Positions 1 to 12,559 are shown, counted from the stretch's first letter. The stretch is 64,000 nucleotides of DNA from Chloranthus sessilifolius (GCA_021018995.1 CM037586.1:10333328-10397327); one strand, 5' to 3'. The notes: a model not told the origin generated them from the sequence alone. Numbers and translations: made by a program.

Positions 1-1753
1 CTTAAGTATCTATTTACCCAGAAGGATTTGAATATGTGACAGCGCAAATGGATGGAGTTCTTGAAAGATTACGATTGTTCCATCCAGTATCACCCTGGGA
101 AGGCCAATATTGTGGCAGATGTTTTGGCGAGGAAGACTTTGACTGTTGACCGACTTATCACCGAATACGGTGGCATCTACTTGAGGACCTGGCCTTGTGC
201 GATACACTAATTGACGTCAAGGGTTCAGGGGCATTGATGGCTACTATTATGATACGGCTCACGTTGTTTGATAACGTGCGTAAGCTCCAGATGATTGACG
301 GTGAGCTTATGGCCATTAGAAAGGATGTGATCAACGGGATTAGGCCTGATTTTACCATCAAAGATGATGACACTTTACTATTTAGAGATCGGATGTGCAT
401 ACCTGATACGAAAGATCTTAAAGATATAATTTTGGAGGAAGCGCACAAGTCTATGTATGCCATACATCCTGGGAGTACCAAGATCTCAAGCGAAGTTTTT
501 GGTGGAGAGGACTGAAGAAAGATGTTGTAGATTATGTTTCTCGGTGTTTGGTCTGCCAGTAGGTGAAAGTAGACCATCGAAATCCGGCGGGTTTGTTTCA
601 GCCATTGCCAATACCATAGTGGAAATGGGAAGCCATTTCTATGGATTTTATTTTAGAATTACCGAGCACATTGAGGAAGAACAATGCCATCTGGGTTATT
701 GTAGACCGACTGACGAAATCTACACATTTTCTGCCATATCGGACTACATACATAGCAAATAAGCTAGCAGAGCTGTACATGAAGGAGATAGTTCGGTTAC
801 ATGGCATACCAGTCAGCATCGTATGTGATAGAGATCCGCTATATACGTCGCAATTCTGGCAACGATTTCAGGGAGGCTTGGGTTCTAAATTGGAGTTCAC
901 ATTTCATCCTCGCAAGAAGCATGGGGCGATCGAGAGTGTTCCAGATTATAGAGGATATATTGCGTGCATGTATGTTGGACTTTCATGGTTCATGGGATCA
1001 ACATTTGCCTCTGATCGAGTTCGCTTACAATAACAGCTATCAGTCGAGTATTGGGATGGCGCCTTATGAAGCCTTGTATGGACGTCGATGTAGATCTCCA
1101 GTGAATTGGGAAGAAGTCGGTGAGAAGCTCATTTTGGGACCTGATATAGTGGACAGTACAACCGAGATAGTTCGGTTGATCCACGAAAGATTGAGGGTTG
1201 CTCAAAGTCGCCAAAAGAGCTATGCCGATCTCCATCGGACGCACGTGGAGTTTCAAGTATAACCGAATACATTACACGAAGTTACTATTCATAGTTAATA
1301 TGATTGGCTATGGACTTGAACACTATTTTTCAGGTTGGAGACAAAGTCTTTATGAAGATCTCGCCAACCAAGGGCGTGATGCGCTTCGGAAAGCGCGAAA
1401 AGCTGAGTCCTCGATATATCGGTCCATTTGACGTACTCGGACGGGTTGGCGAAGTCGCTTACCGGATTGCTTTACCACCGCAATTGGCAAGCATCCATAA
1501 CGTGTTTCATGTTTCCATGCTGCGACGATACGTGCGCGATCTGACTCACGTCTTGGATTTCCAACCGATTGAGTTACAAGAGGATTTGACGGTGGTTGAG
1601 GAACCGATCGCGATTTTGGATCATAGAGATCAAGTGTTGCGGACCAAGTTGATTCCACTGGTACTTGTCAAGTGGAGAAATCATTCAGCTTCGAATGCTA
1701 CTTGGGAGCACGCAATCGAGATCCTTGAACAGTATCCACACTTGTTTACCTGA
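1..1753 (+). pseudogene. Element A pol 3' part: RNase H end, integrase, chromodomain (broken)
   Basis: The reading begins in the C-terminal RNase H region ([10 protein letters not shown], then [10 protein letters not shown]) with a stop after DLNM. The frame then shifts at about 190 into the RNase H-integrase connection and the integrase zinc-binding region (HPGSTK). The integrase core follows from about 640, with the first catalytic Asp in MDFILELP and the second region as VCDRDP where related copies have VSDRDP. The stretch expected to hold the catalytic Glu is frameshifted near 890-960. The frame resumes at LRACMLDF...[10 protein letters not shown]. After an intron-like insert (1257-1333) it continues through the GPY/F module (YIGPFDVLGRVG) to a chromodomain ending at VKWRNHS...TWE. 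At least four frame changes make it non-functional. Confidence 0.88.
1257..1333 (+). other. Intron-like 77-bp insert in element A integrase
   Basis: The reading frame runs to the codon CAA at 1254-1256, then GTATAACC begins and brings an in-frame TAA. The insert ends in ACTATTTTTCAG, and the frame resumes at 1334 with GTT GGA GAC exactly where the related element C continues without interruption (FKVGEHVF). The insert is about 69 percent A+T, richer than the coding sequence around it. Seventy-seven bases is not a multiple of three, so removal is required to restore the frame. This has the form of a short plant intron; an accidental insertion with GT/AG ends cannot be excluded. Confidence 0.5.
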
Positions 1754-1951
1754 TGTGAGAGGTAAATTCTTAGTTATTTTCGCTTAAAGATTCGTTACCA
1801 TGAGTATGTTGTTATATGTGAGCATGTGTCATTGGCTCGAGAAATCTCCTTCTGTGGGTTCTATATGTGATGTACATGTACCCTTATTTTCGAAATGTGG
1901 ACAGTTCACTTTAAAGAGTTGACTGTGTTAAGAAACAGTGTCACAGCCAGC

Positions 1952-2346
1952 ATTGATCGATCAATTTAGTGATTGATCGATCAACATAGTGAGGTGATCA
2001 ATCAATGATAGTGAAGGCTTGTACTCAAATGTGAGTCGTTGATCGATCAATGAAGGTATTGATCGATCAATATTTGTTCCATTGATCGATCAATAAGGAT
2101 TCGTGATCGATCAAATTTGGCAGTGAAAAGTAAGCATTGATCGATCAACATAGGTATTGATCGATCAATATGTGTATCAGTGATCGATCAATGCATCGAT
2201 TTAGGGCATTAAGATGCTTCATTGATCGATCAATAAAAGCATTGATCGATCAATAAAAGCATTGATCGATCAATCCTGGGGTTTAAGTTAAGGTTTGAGG
2301 TTTCGAACAATCATTTGCACTGAGCTATTGGAGTGATCGATCAAAG
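1952..2346. repeat. Palindrome array, word TTGATCGATCAA (element A)
   Basis: I count 13 exact copies of the self-complementary TGATCGATCA, the first at 1954 and the last at 2334. Most are extended to ATTGATCGATCAAT. Diverged copies (TGATCAATCAAT near 1994) also occur. Spacing is irregular, about 15-90 bp, and the spacer sequence is mostly not conserved, so this is not a simple tandem satellite. The array lies between the pol stop (1753) and the ORF3 start (2509). Confidence 0.9.
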
Positions 2347-2508
2347 GGGATTTGGCATCGACCGTTCAACCTCCTTCCCGACGGATTTTCCGACCATCCT
2401 ACTCCTTCCTTCCACGTGATTCGAGTGGACATTGCTCCATTCTCTAGGGAAAACTTCCTTTTTCGTTCATTGTGATTCTCGTTTTAGTATTTTTGCAAAA
2501 CTTTGATC

Positions 2509-3948
2509 ATGGGACCACGCACGAAGAACCCTTCGCGCAAGGTACCCGTTTCTCGGGCTCGTACACCCGTACCGCCCTCCGTTTCCATTCCCCAACCGAC
2601 CGTGCCACCTGTGGCATCGGTTTCGAACGTGGTACCACCCGTTCCGACCCCCATTCCGATTCCAATCGAACGTGGAGTCCCCAAAACTTGGTGGGCTTCC
2701 AAAACTTTTCTACCCGAGTACGTCTTCACTTCCTCGCTTTACTAGGACCAACCCGAAATGGCATGGGCCAAGGGTTATATTCAAAAGCTCGGGTTGAAGC
2801 CCTTGGTTGAACCTTTCCATGATCATTATTGTCCTCGTATCGTGCGACTTTTCTTCCAAAACCTACGGTGGGGTGATAGTCGGCATCGACTCGTCACGAC
2901 CATCGATGGGTTTGAATACAAATTCAACCATTTTCACGTGGCGACGGCACTTCAATGCCCGTCCACTTACATTGAGAACGCGGGTTTGGATGCCCCGTAT
3001 GTCAAGGAGGTCCCTTTCACTGACGTGGTCACCAAAATGACCCAAGGTCAGCACGGGAAGGGCCAATCCATATCTCGGGCCCAATTACCCGATAAATTGT
3101 GGATGCTTGATACATACATCAAGTGTGCACTTAACCCATTTTTACACAAGTCCTCGCGGACTGGTGTGGTGCAACAAGCATTGTTTTCTGCATTTGAGAA
3201 CCGTTGGTTCTCTATGGACGACTTGGTCATAGATGGCATCATAAATGCTAATGACCTTATGTCGGAGAAGGTAAAATCGGGGGTTAAGAAACAAATCCCC
3301 TATGCTCGCCTCATCACCAAAATGGTAGAGCAATATGCCGCTCTACGTGAGGCATATACCTTGGCTCCTCACGAGCCACGCTTGGTCGACAATACTAAAG
3401 TCTTCCATCTGAAAGACTGGACCAAGAGCTACAACTTATTGGTTAGATGGCTCCCGGAGGAGGAGGAGGGCACAGCTAAGCCCGTCCCACCTACCGTTAC
3501 CGAGGGTACGACACCTGTCGAGCCTGCATCTGGAGAGGGGGAGGCCCCACGTGATCCACCACCTTCGCCTGAGATGTCTACACGACCTACCCCCACTACA
3601 CCCCGTCACACCCCATCGCATCCCCCACCACCTTCCTCAGTCGACGTTGCAGCGATGATTCGTGAACTTGTGGAGGGTAACCGGCATATACACGAGCAGT
3701 TGTATTGCATGGAGGCGTTCTAGAGACAGATCCATCGCCGTCTGGATTATCACAAGGGCATGTATGAGCTCATCATGCAGCATTTATACGCCACGACGTC
3801 CACACCGATGATCGCCCACACTCGTCAGCACGTGGTGGACCCTCGTGACTACCGCACACCACCACCGCGTCCTAGCAGACCCACTCCTGACGAGGCCGAA
3901 CCATCCGCCATCCCTGCAGGTATTACTATGCTATTATATGCTTGTTAG
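2509..3948 (+). pseudogene. Element A ORF3: putative plant transposon protein (Transposase_32-like), two in-frame stops
   Basis: A single reading frame starts at ATG 2509 and runs to 3948, broken only by TAG at 2743-2745 and TAG at 3721-3723. The N-terminus is Pro/Ser-rich. The middle (about residues 80-310) is a conserved domain with HDHYCPRIVRLFFQNL, QSISRAQLPDKLWMLDTYIK and PYARLITKMVEQ. It matches the ORF3 of element C at corresponding places (YYPRLVKLFYQTL, QSITRSQLPPRMWLLDIIFK, PYARLISRLLD). This resembles the family annotated in plants as putative plant transposon protein (Pfam Transposase_32, from memory). A proline-rich linker and a possibly coiled tail follow. Function is unknown. 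It sits between pol and the 3' LTR, in the same direction as pol, behind a palindrome array. Confidence 0.75.
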
Positions 3949-4123
3949 TTTACATACTACTATTTGTATATTTATTTGCCCTGTTTCCCTATCATTTCTG
4001 TTCTGCGTACATGGTTAATTTTTATTATATTCTCTGCTTGTTCTGCTCTACTATGCATCTTAGCCTTAGGATCCAACTACTATCTCACCGCACCTCTTAG
4101 ACTTTTTCGAGGACAAAAATTTC
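3949..4123 (+). other. Element A 3' untranslated spacer
   Basis: A T-rich stretch without a reading frame lies between ORF3 and the polypurine tract. It ends in GAGGACAAAAATTT, a sequence typical just upstream of the polypurine tract in this clade. The last in-frame codons of ORF3 run into CCTGCAGGTATTAC, which resembles a splice donor. Confidence 0.5.
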
Positions 4124-4138
4124 TAAGGGGGGGGATAA
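4124..4138 (+). other. Polypurine tract of element A
   Basis: TAAGGGGGGGGATAA sits directly before the LTR start TGTAATAGCC, the expected place for plus-strand priming. Confidence 0.85.
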
Positions 4139-5032
4139 TGTAATAGCCTGAAAATCTCGAATAAGAAACTAACTGTATCGATGTTCGTGCCCGACACAGA
4201 AATCGAGACAAATTTTAAAAAAAATTATAATTAATATTATTTGAAATAATATTAGCCAGTTTATGTTCTGGCATCCCTGACATTTAGAATGCTATGTTTA
4301 GGGCCTAGGATCATACCATGACTTTCTGAAAGGCTTTGGATTTGCTTAGAAAGAAGTTTGACCTGAGGTAGGGGAATTCACTTAAAATTGCATTTATTTT
4401 TGATCTCATGGTTCCAAATTTTCTGTATTTGACTGCATAGTCTAAATTTTTACCCTCTAGATACGTATAGCATGTGTGTGATAACTCTGATATCTGTCAT
4501 CTGATTCTCGTTCAATAAGATATATCTGCATGTGATTTATGGTTTAATATTCTGACGAATCCCACCGACTCGGCGGTATATCCGTTTCTGGCACACTCGT
4601 GCATCTACTTGGAAATCCTTGACACAATTGCACTCCGTAGTTGAGGCATTATTGCATTTCCTGAAATTATTCATGTGAACGACGATGGTTGGGATTACCC
4701 ATCAGACCAAATCTGGCTACCACGTGTTATATTCACGGGAGTTATTTAAGTTTATTATTCTAAGTCATTAAACAATATATGCATCATACTCTGTACACTC
4801 TGATAAGATCTGCCTGCTTTGATAATTTCCGCATATTTGACACATTTGTTTGCATCTGTTCAGTTATGTTCATATCTTCTGCAACCATGTTTTACAATTA
4901 AGATGCAACTCTAAATGGAATTCTTCTATTGAGCTAGGATGTAGCTCACCCTATTTCTAAATCATTTATAAGTTCTGAGGTTGTAGTTCCACAAGGCGAC
5001 CACCACATTACACCGGCTGACACGAGGTCGGA

Positions 5033-6634
5033 TGATCGATTTTAAATGTAACCCTTGCAAGTGCACAAGATCTATTACAGTATGGCAAGAACAAAGGTGT
5101 CGAACCCACAGGAAAATGTGAATTTTAATTAATTCTTTCAGAGATTTAAAAACGTCCCTAAGGAAGTACCAAAGGGCAGATTCAATTTTACCAAAATTTA
5201 TCACACTTTTCCTAAATGCAGAAAAATAAATTAATCTAAACAACTAATTACCGATGAATCTAAAATAATAATTAAATGGGATCAAGGAATATGCTACCCC
5301 AGATTTGTACCCCTTTTCTATCATTAAAACCTACAGTTTCATTAAAGCATCATTCACACCATCATTCATCTATAGAGATGATTCGTAATAAAATATGATT
5401 ATCAATCCGGCATACCCTATCTAAAAATAATGACTCAGCCTATCATTGCGGTATGAGTCATGTAAGAAGCATAGTGTATCTCATGATGTTTAGATCACAA
5501 CAGTAAAAACATAATCGCTCTGCAGCCTAGATCAGTCTGCAGGTCCAGATCTAGCGATTATAGCCGTTGATACGCGCCATCAACGATCATAACAAGCATT
5601 CAATATATTTTCAATAACACAAACTTTTAGCAAAACGATTCCATGATGACAATAAATCGACTATGGTATTAATCATAAATAAGAGTACTTATCTGGGGAT
5701 CACATCTTCCCCGATCTACTGATTTAGCCGCTCATCTTTGGTGTATGATCTCCTTGTTCATTCAAAGCCATTCCTCTTTTCATTTCTCCCAAAGATCTTT
5801 GTTTACAATGCCTTTCCCTAAATACAATCTATGCTTTCAGGAACGTAAAGGAAAAACAATGCAAATCCTTGGTACAATCTACCCAGATAGAACCGTAGAA
5901 GAAGAAGAAAGAAGAACTTTTAAAAAGATGCCCAGAGGAGTCTAAAATCAAAAATAATAAATATGAATAATAATCTTCTAAAAAATTCTCTCCAAAAACT
6001 CTAAAAAAGAAAAGCCAAAACTAACTCTCTAATTATCTATCTCTAATTCCTCTCTCTAATTCCTATCTCTAATTCCTCTCTCTTATTCCTATCTCTTTTT
6101 TTCTCCTCTTTTTCCTCTTTTTAATTCCTCTTTCTTCTTTCGAAGTGTGTGATTCGCTTTAAATAGAGTCGAAGTTTCCTAGCCGCATAGGTGTTCCAAC
6201 TCGAAAATTTAGGGTCGATTAATTGACCCAATAGGGTCGATGCATCGACCTCCCAGATTTTTGTGAATTCCCGTCGAACTTTGCATCAGATGCTTCTTTA
6301 GTATTTTGGCCATAATTTTCTGTCCCGAACTCGGATTGAGGCGATTCTTGTGCTGTTGGAAAGCTGACAGAAAGCTCTACAACGTTTGTGTTTTGATAAT
6401 TTCATAATTCGGCCTTTTGAAGGTTCAAATGGATCTGTAAGTCACACCATGTTCTCGATGACCCAAAGTTACAGTGTTTTGACATTATTTTTAAAATTCT
6501 TGGGTTGTTTTCTACACTTGGCTTGTATTTACCTGAAACACTTCAAATCTAATAATTCTTATCAGATAGCCTTTATCGGATAGCTAAATATAGGTATCTA
6601 GGGGTGAAATATCATCATATTTCACTACTCATCA
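5033..6634 (-). repeat. 3' LTR of element B
   Basis: Begins TGATCGATTT and ends CTACTCATCA on the + strand. It matches the 5' LTR (15367-16968) at the same length with scattered substitutions. Inside are several perfect inverted repeats: ATGACTCA/TGAGTCAT (5430, 5454), TAATCGCT/AGCGATTA (5512, 5553) and CGTTGAT/ATCAACG (5565, 5579). A pyrimidine-rich tract lies at about 6030-6140. Confidence 0.92.
6155..6250 (-). promoter_or_regulatory. Element B LTR promoter candidate with palindromes
   Basis: On the - strand, GGTCGATGCATCGACC (6235-6250, perfect palindrome) and a decayed GGGTCGATTAATTGACCC (6212-6229) lie about 50-90 bp upstream of CTCTATTTAAAGCG, a TATA-like box near 6158. The same arrangement occurs in the other B LTR (palindrome 16568-16583) and in the D LTRs. 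Promoter role is inferred from position and motif only. Confidence 0.45.
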
Positions 6635-6650
6635 CACCCCCAAACCTACA
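6635..6650 (-). other. Polypurine tract of element B
   Basis: Read on the - strand, GTAGGTTTGGGGGTG abuts the 3' LTR start TGATGAGT. Confidence 0.8.
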
Positions 6651-8707
6651 CTTTGCTAGTCCTCGAGCAAAGCAAACTAAAGAAAATAAATGCCACTTTC
6701 GTAGGGAGCACGAATGCACTTAGCGTGTGTAACAAGCCTTTAAACCCCTAGGTGATCCCTAGTGGAGGAGTTGTGTCTCCTGAGGGTTTACAGTGAAGTT
6801 ACCCACAAACTTCAATAAATTCCAAACCATCGGCAAAATTGAGTTTTCAAAACATGATTTTTTTTAACATATATATTATTCAAAAATAAAAATATTAATT
6901 GTTTCAATATGTGAACCATCAATCTTAAATATTAATGTCATGTCAATCATGCTAGTATCCATTCAAATTAATCTAATGCTCAAATTATTAGACAACTCAT
7001 CCATTCATGCCTAAACGTGCAGTGTGTGCATACCCAAACCAAGATTCATCCATCTCATAACTAGTCTAAATGGAAAACCGTCGAATCTGTTATCTCGACT
7101 CAATCCTCACTTTAGGTATACTCTCAAAATAAAATCACTCCGATGATGAGTAAGCTTTCGCACATATGTGAGAGATCAATACAAAACAAGCAAAAAGGTC
7201 TCACAGGATAACTGAAACACGATGTAATCAATGAACAAAATCAAATCTCATAAGAACAAATACTTGTATATCCTAAGTATGTCATATCAAGTGTCATAAG
7301 TATCATATATTTACTCTCCACAAGGCAGTTACCAATGCAAGATCAGATCATGAAGGTCTTTTGTAGGGTTGTAATGGGGCTCAGGAAAGGGTAAGAAAGA
7401 AAGGGAATTGAGATTCAAAATTTCTGAGAAATCGGAAAAGAAACAAACTTCTGATTTTTCTATTTCTCTTCTTTTTCTTTTCTAATCTCTCACTATTTTT
7501 CTCAATATTTTTCTATTTTTCTCAACTTTCTTTTTCTTTTAAAGCACCTCATATTTTTCATTATTTTTCATAATTTTTTTTTTCTCCTCCCTTTTTCTTT
7601 TATATTTTTGCTATACATTCTCAGTAAACACCACAAGTCAGTATCTCTCCACTTACTCTCTTTTCGTTCATTTTCATCTCTCGTTCCTAATTTCTCAGAA
7701 ATAAGAAGGGTAAAGCTGAATTTTCAAAAATGGTGAAGGGTTAAAGGTTAACATGGCTTATCAAAGAATGTATAAAGGTAAATTTTCCAATAGGCTCAAA
7801 GGGGTACTAGAAGGATAAATTTATGAGGTGGGGCATTTAAGCACAAACGAGCCAAAGATGGCCTTCAATCATGTCCTTAAAAGATGGTAACCTTGCCTAT
7901 TTGTCTTGAGTAGATATACAGTACGTTCTAACACAATAATATGAATTTGATATCATGCAAAGTCACAAGCCAAAATAAAGTGTATGAGATTATTCAAAAT
8001 AATTCGTATTCAAAGAAAACTACGAGTTTATGTATTCACTCATCAATAACGGATATTTGGCTCTAAAGCTTCCTGGGTTTAGTCTCCACTAAGAACCTAA
8101 GATTCACCATTCAAAATAGTTCATCGATTTCTGAGTCTTAGCTTGGTATAAGTGTAAAAACTCTAAGCATGAATATCAAAATTATCCACAAAATATCACA
8201 TTAAGCTTCATCATCTTAGATACAAGTAATCAAAATATGACATCAGTATTCTCAAAATTAAATTCACATGCATCATCAACTAAAGTTTGAAAACAATCGT
8301 AAAATAATTCATATATGATGGTTCAAAAAAAAATTTTTTTTTTTTTATTTTTTTATATGAAGAAAAATAAGAAAGTGACGCAAGATAGAGAATCATACCC
8401 CCAAATCTAAAAATGACAATGTCCTCATTGATTGAAATAGGTAGTGCACCCCCAAACCTATTGAAAAGTATCTCAACACAAAGATCAGGTGCAGAGAATA
8501 TGTGCATAAAATTAGAACATGACCAAAAATAGATTGAAGGTAATGTGGCTACACTAATTTGGAAATTAAAAACAACCTAAACTAAACTAAAAACTAATAT
8601 TCTAGAACTAACAAAAACAAAAATGAAAACGAAAATAAATAAAACACACTGGGTTGCCTCCCAGGAAGCGCTGAGTTTAAGTGTCGACAGCTCGACCTCT
8701 TCATTGA
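6651..8707 (-). other. Element B 3' non-coding region
   Basis: About 2 kb between the integrase stop and the polypurine tract. No credible ORF is present; related Athila elements often carry an env-like gene here. It has a long pyrimidine/AT-rich stretch (about 7440-7620) and is clearly homologous to the matching region of element D (20312-20813 and 32463-34083). Confidence 0.75.
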
Positions 8708-11528
8708 TCAAGAATATGGGTCACTAAGGTGCATTGCCTCAATTCTCATCTGGGTCATGGGCTCAAACACCGGTTTAAGACGTTGCCCATTCACTTTAAA
8801 AACTCGATTGTCCGTGAGACTGCGGATCTCAATCGCACCATGCACACTAATAGAAACAACCTGATACGGGCCTTCCCATCTCGATTTCAGTTTTCCCGGG
8901 TGAAGCTTTAGTCTGGAATTAAATAGCCAAACCTTTTGCCCAATGTGAAACTCTTTCCGAGAAATTGACTCATCATGCAGCTTCTTGTACCGTTCTTTGT
9001 ACATCTTGGAGTTTTCATACGCATCATAGCGTAGCTCTTCTAATTCACTCAGCTGTAGCCTTCGATTTGATCCTGCCGCTTGCATATCAAAGTTAAATCT
9101 TTTGATGGCCCAAAATGCTTTATGCTCCAATTCAACAGGAAGATGGCATGCTTTCCCGTAGATAATTCTGAACGGAGACATTCCAATTGGTGTCTTGAAG
9201 GCGGTACGATAGGCCCACAGAGCATCAGAGAGCCGGTTTGACCAGTCTCTTCTATCCGATCGTACCGTCTTTTCTAAAATTCGTTTAATCTCTCGGTTCG
9301 ACACTTCCACCTGACCACTAGTTTGCAGGTGATACGGCGTTGCAACCTTGTGGGTGACGCCGTATTTCTTCATTAAAGTAGCAAAATGGCGGTTGCAGAA
9401 GTGCGAACCGCCATCACTAATGATCGCACGTGGAAACCCGAATCTATTAAAGACATTTTCCTTCAGAAATTTGACCACCACTTTGTGGTCATTTGAACGG
9501 GTTACCACAGCTTCAATCCATTTGGAAACGTAGTCAACAGCTACGAGAATGTATGAATACCCAAAAGATGGGGGAAAAGGACCCATGAAGTCAATCCCCC
9601 AAACATCAAAAATTTCAACAATCAAAATCGGGTTAAGGGGCATCATATTCCGTTTTGAAATATTTCCAAGCTGCTGACATCTTTGGCATTCTTTGCAAAA
9701 TTGGGCAGCGTCACGAAAGATGGAGGGCCAGTAGAATCCGCTTTGAAGAATTTTCTGTGCAGTCTTCTGTCCTCCACAGGCTCCAGCATGGCAGAAATCG
9801 AGAACGCTTAGTTGCTCTTCGCGGTACATCTCCCCGATGATTTGATCTCACAGATCTTGAACAAATGTGGTTCACCCAAAAATAGTATTTGATCTGGGAG
9901 AAAAAGAGGTTCTTATCATTCTTTCCCCATTCAGTAGGGATTTTGCCCGTGACCAAATAATTCACGATATTGGCAAACCAAGGAACTTTCGTAGCGGTCG
10001 CGTCAATTGCCATTAATTTCTCATCCGGAAAAGTGTCCCAGATAGGTTCAGGTGTAACCAATTCTTCAAGCAAAATGCGAGACAAGTGATCAGCCACAAC
10101 ATTCTCGACTCCCTTTTTATCCTTGATTTCGAAATTAAACTCTTGAAGTAGCAGAATCCAGCGGATCAATCGTGGTTTGGCATCCTTCTTTGCCAACAAA
10201 TATTTCAATGCAGAGTGGTCTGAAAAGACCACTATTTTTTATCTAAGCAGATAAGAACGAAATTTATCCAGAGCATACACCACAGCTAATAGTTCTTTCT
10301 CAGTGGTAGTGTAGTTAAGCTGTGCATCGATCAACGTCTTACTGGCATAATAAATTACGTGAGGTAATTTGTTCACCCTTTGCCCTAAAACAGCTCTGAT
10401 AGCGTAATCAGATGCATCACACATGAGTTCGAATGGGAGAGAATAATCCGGTGGTTGGATTATTGGTGCAGTTGATAAGAGTTCACAGTTAAATGATTTC
10501 ATGCAATGCTCATCAAATTCAAAAGGGACATCTTTACCAAGCAAGGTACATAAAGGTTTAGCCACCTTGCTGAAATCCTTAATGAATCACCTATAAAATC
10601 CAGCATGCCCCAAAAATGATCGAATTTGGCGAACACTCTTTGGTGGGGGCAAATTGGCAATTAGGTCAACTTTGGCCTTATCCACTTCAATTCCTTTCTT
10701 GGAAACAATATGCCCCAGAACAATTCCTTGTTGAACCATGAAATGGCTCTTCTCCCAGCTAAGAACAAGTTTAGAATCCACACAACATTGTAAAACTTGT
10801 GCGAGGTGATTCAAACAAGAACCAAACGTTTTCCCAAAAACCGAGAAGTCGTCCATGAACACCTCGATGAACTTGTCAATCATATCCGAAAATATGGCCA
10901 ACATACATCGTTGGAAAGTAGCAGGTGCATTACATAAGCCGAACGGCATCCTTCGATATGCAAAAGTACCGTACGGGCATGTGATTGTCGTTTTCTCTTG
11001 ATCAGGTGAAAAAACGGGCACTTGATTGTATCCCGAATAACCATCAAGAAAGCAATAAAACTCTTGCCCTGCTAACTTCTCGAGGATTTGATCGATGAAC
11101 GGAAGGGGAAAATGATCCTTTCTGATAGCTGTGTTTAATTTTCTATAATCAATGCAGACACGCCACCCAGTAGTTTCACGAGTAGGCAACAATTCTCCTT
11201 TCGCAGTTTTTTTCACAGTGATTCCGGACTTTTTTGGGACAATTTGGACTGGACTAACCCATTCACTATCAGAAATCGGATAGATGATTCCAGCATCGAG
11301 TAATTTAATGATTTCCTTTAAAATGATTTCTTGCATGTTCAGATTAAGTCGCCTCTGCGGTTCTCTTGATGGTTTACTCTCATCTTTCAGATGTATTTTG
11401 TGCATACATACTGATGGGTCAATCCCTTTTAAATCAGTTAGAGTCCATCCAATAGCCTGCTTGTGATCTAGTAGCACTTTCAACAGGTCATGCTCTTGTT
11501 CTTCAGACAATGTGGATGAAATTATCAC
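8708..11528 (-). pseudogene. Element B pol: RT, RNase H, integrase (two stops, one frameshift)
   Basis: The RT reads from 11528 with WVSPVQIVPKKSG, WRVCIDYRKLN, MPFGLCNAPATFQRCM and the catalytic box FMDDFSVFG. A stop follows FLGHAGFYR near 10587. RNase H continues in the same frame (LMCDASDYAIRAVLGQR, TTEKELLAVVYAL) with a second stop at about 10236, then VVFSDHSALKYLL and [12 protein letters not shown] frameshift near 9840 leads into an uninterrupted integrase (9829-8708): zinc-binding HAGACGG...CKECQRCQ, then the three catalytic residues in [18 protein letters not shown] and SGQVEVSN. There is no chromodomain. Catalytic residues are intact, so inactivity comes from the stops and frameshift. 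Confidence 0.9.
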
Positions 11529-12559
11529 CGGAAACGTTTCTCGTGGCCCCAGAAAAGCGTATTTGAGCGATTAGCAATCGTTTCAATTCCGATTGGTGGC
11601 TCCTCAATTGAAGGAGTCGGTTCAACTTTTACTTCAATGGGTAACGGTTCTATCTTAGTCACAACTTCACATAAGTTATCATATGGACATGATAAACTCA
11701 ACCTCGTCTCTTCGGGCTGCTTCCTTTCAGATCCTTTTTCTTCATAGATGGCCAACAAAGCGGTTTCAAATTCTTCTTTGGTGAGCATTGATGGTAATGC
11801 TTCATCCACCACTTCGTCCATCTGATCGATGTAAAAACATTCGACCTCATCCTCGTTAGGGAAATGGTTCATCGCATGAAATATGTTCAATCTGACCTTC
11901 ATGTTCCCAAAAGAAACGTCCATGACTCCCGTTCGACAATTAATGCAAGCATTTGCAGTGGCGAGAAACGGACGTCCAAGGATGATGGGGACTTGATTAA
12001 TTGATTTAACAGGTGGTTCCATGTCTAAAACAACAAAGTCCACTGGAAAGACAAACTTGTCTATTCCAACCAAAACATCCTCGATAATTCCCCTAGGTCT
12101 TCTTTCTGACCTATCAGCCAGTTGGAGTGTGACCGTCGTGGGTTGCAATTCACCCAATCCGAGTTTCTCGTATATTAAGTATGAGATTAGATTCACACTT
12201 GCTCCCAAATCCAATAGCGCTTTTCCAATTGGTTGCCCACCAATGACACATGGAACAGTTGGAACTTGTGGTCTTTCGGTTTTTGGGGTTTCCAATTGTA
12301 ATATTGAACTGACTTGATTAGTCAGGAACACTTTCTTGGAAATATGAGTACGCGCCTTTCGCTTACGAGTGCATAAATCTTTGAAAAATTTTGCATACTC
12401 AGGCACTTGTTTGATTGTTTCAAGCAATGGAAGATTTATCTTTACTTGCTTGAATGTTTCGAAAATTTCTTCCATTTTTGCTAGTCCCTTTCCCATTCTA
12501 GATGGAGGAGTTAGGCATTGAGGGAATGGTGCCCTTGGGACATAAGGTGCAGGTTCCAT
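11525..12559 (-). pseudogene. Element B protease region
   Basis: A 344-residue open frame lies between gag and RT and is out of frame with both. It includes the aspartic protease core LLDLGASVNLIS, with LQLADRS, GIIEDVLVGID and ILGRPFLATANA, as usual for Athila proteases. The end overlaps the RT frame by a few bases at 11525-11528. A frameshift between 12603 and 12559 separates it from gag. The ATG at 12559 is internal to the original gag-pol and is not a natural start. Confidence 0.85.

Noticed and set aside
1952-2346. Regularly recurring palindromes resembling a CRISPR array
   Set aside because: Spacing is irregular, spacers differ in length and the setting is a plant retrotransposon. There are no cas genes.
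6651-8707. Env-like gene expected in Athila elements
   Set aside because: No ORF above about 75 codons with a signal peptide or membrane segment is present in B or in the D counterpart.
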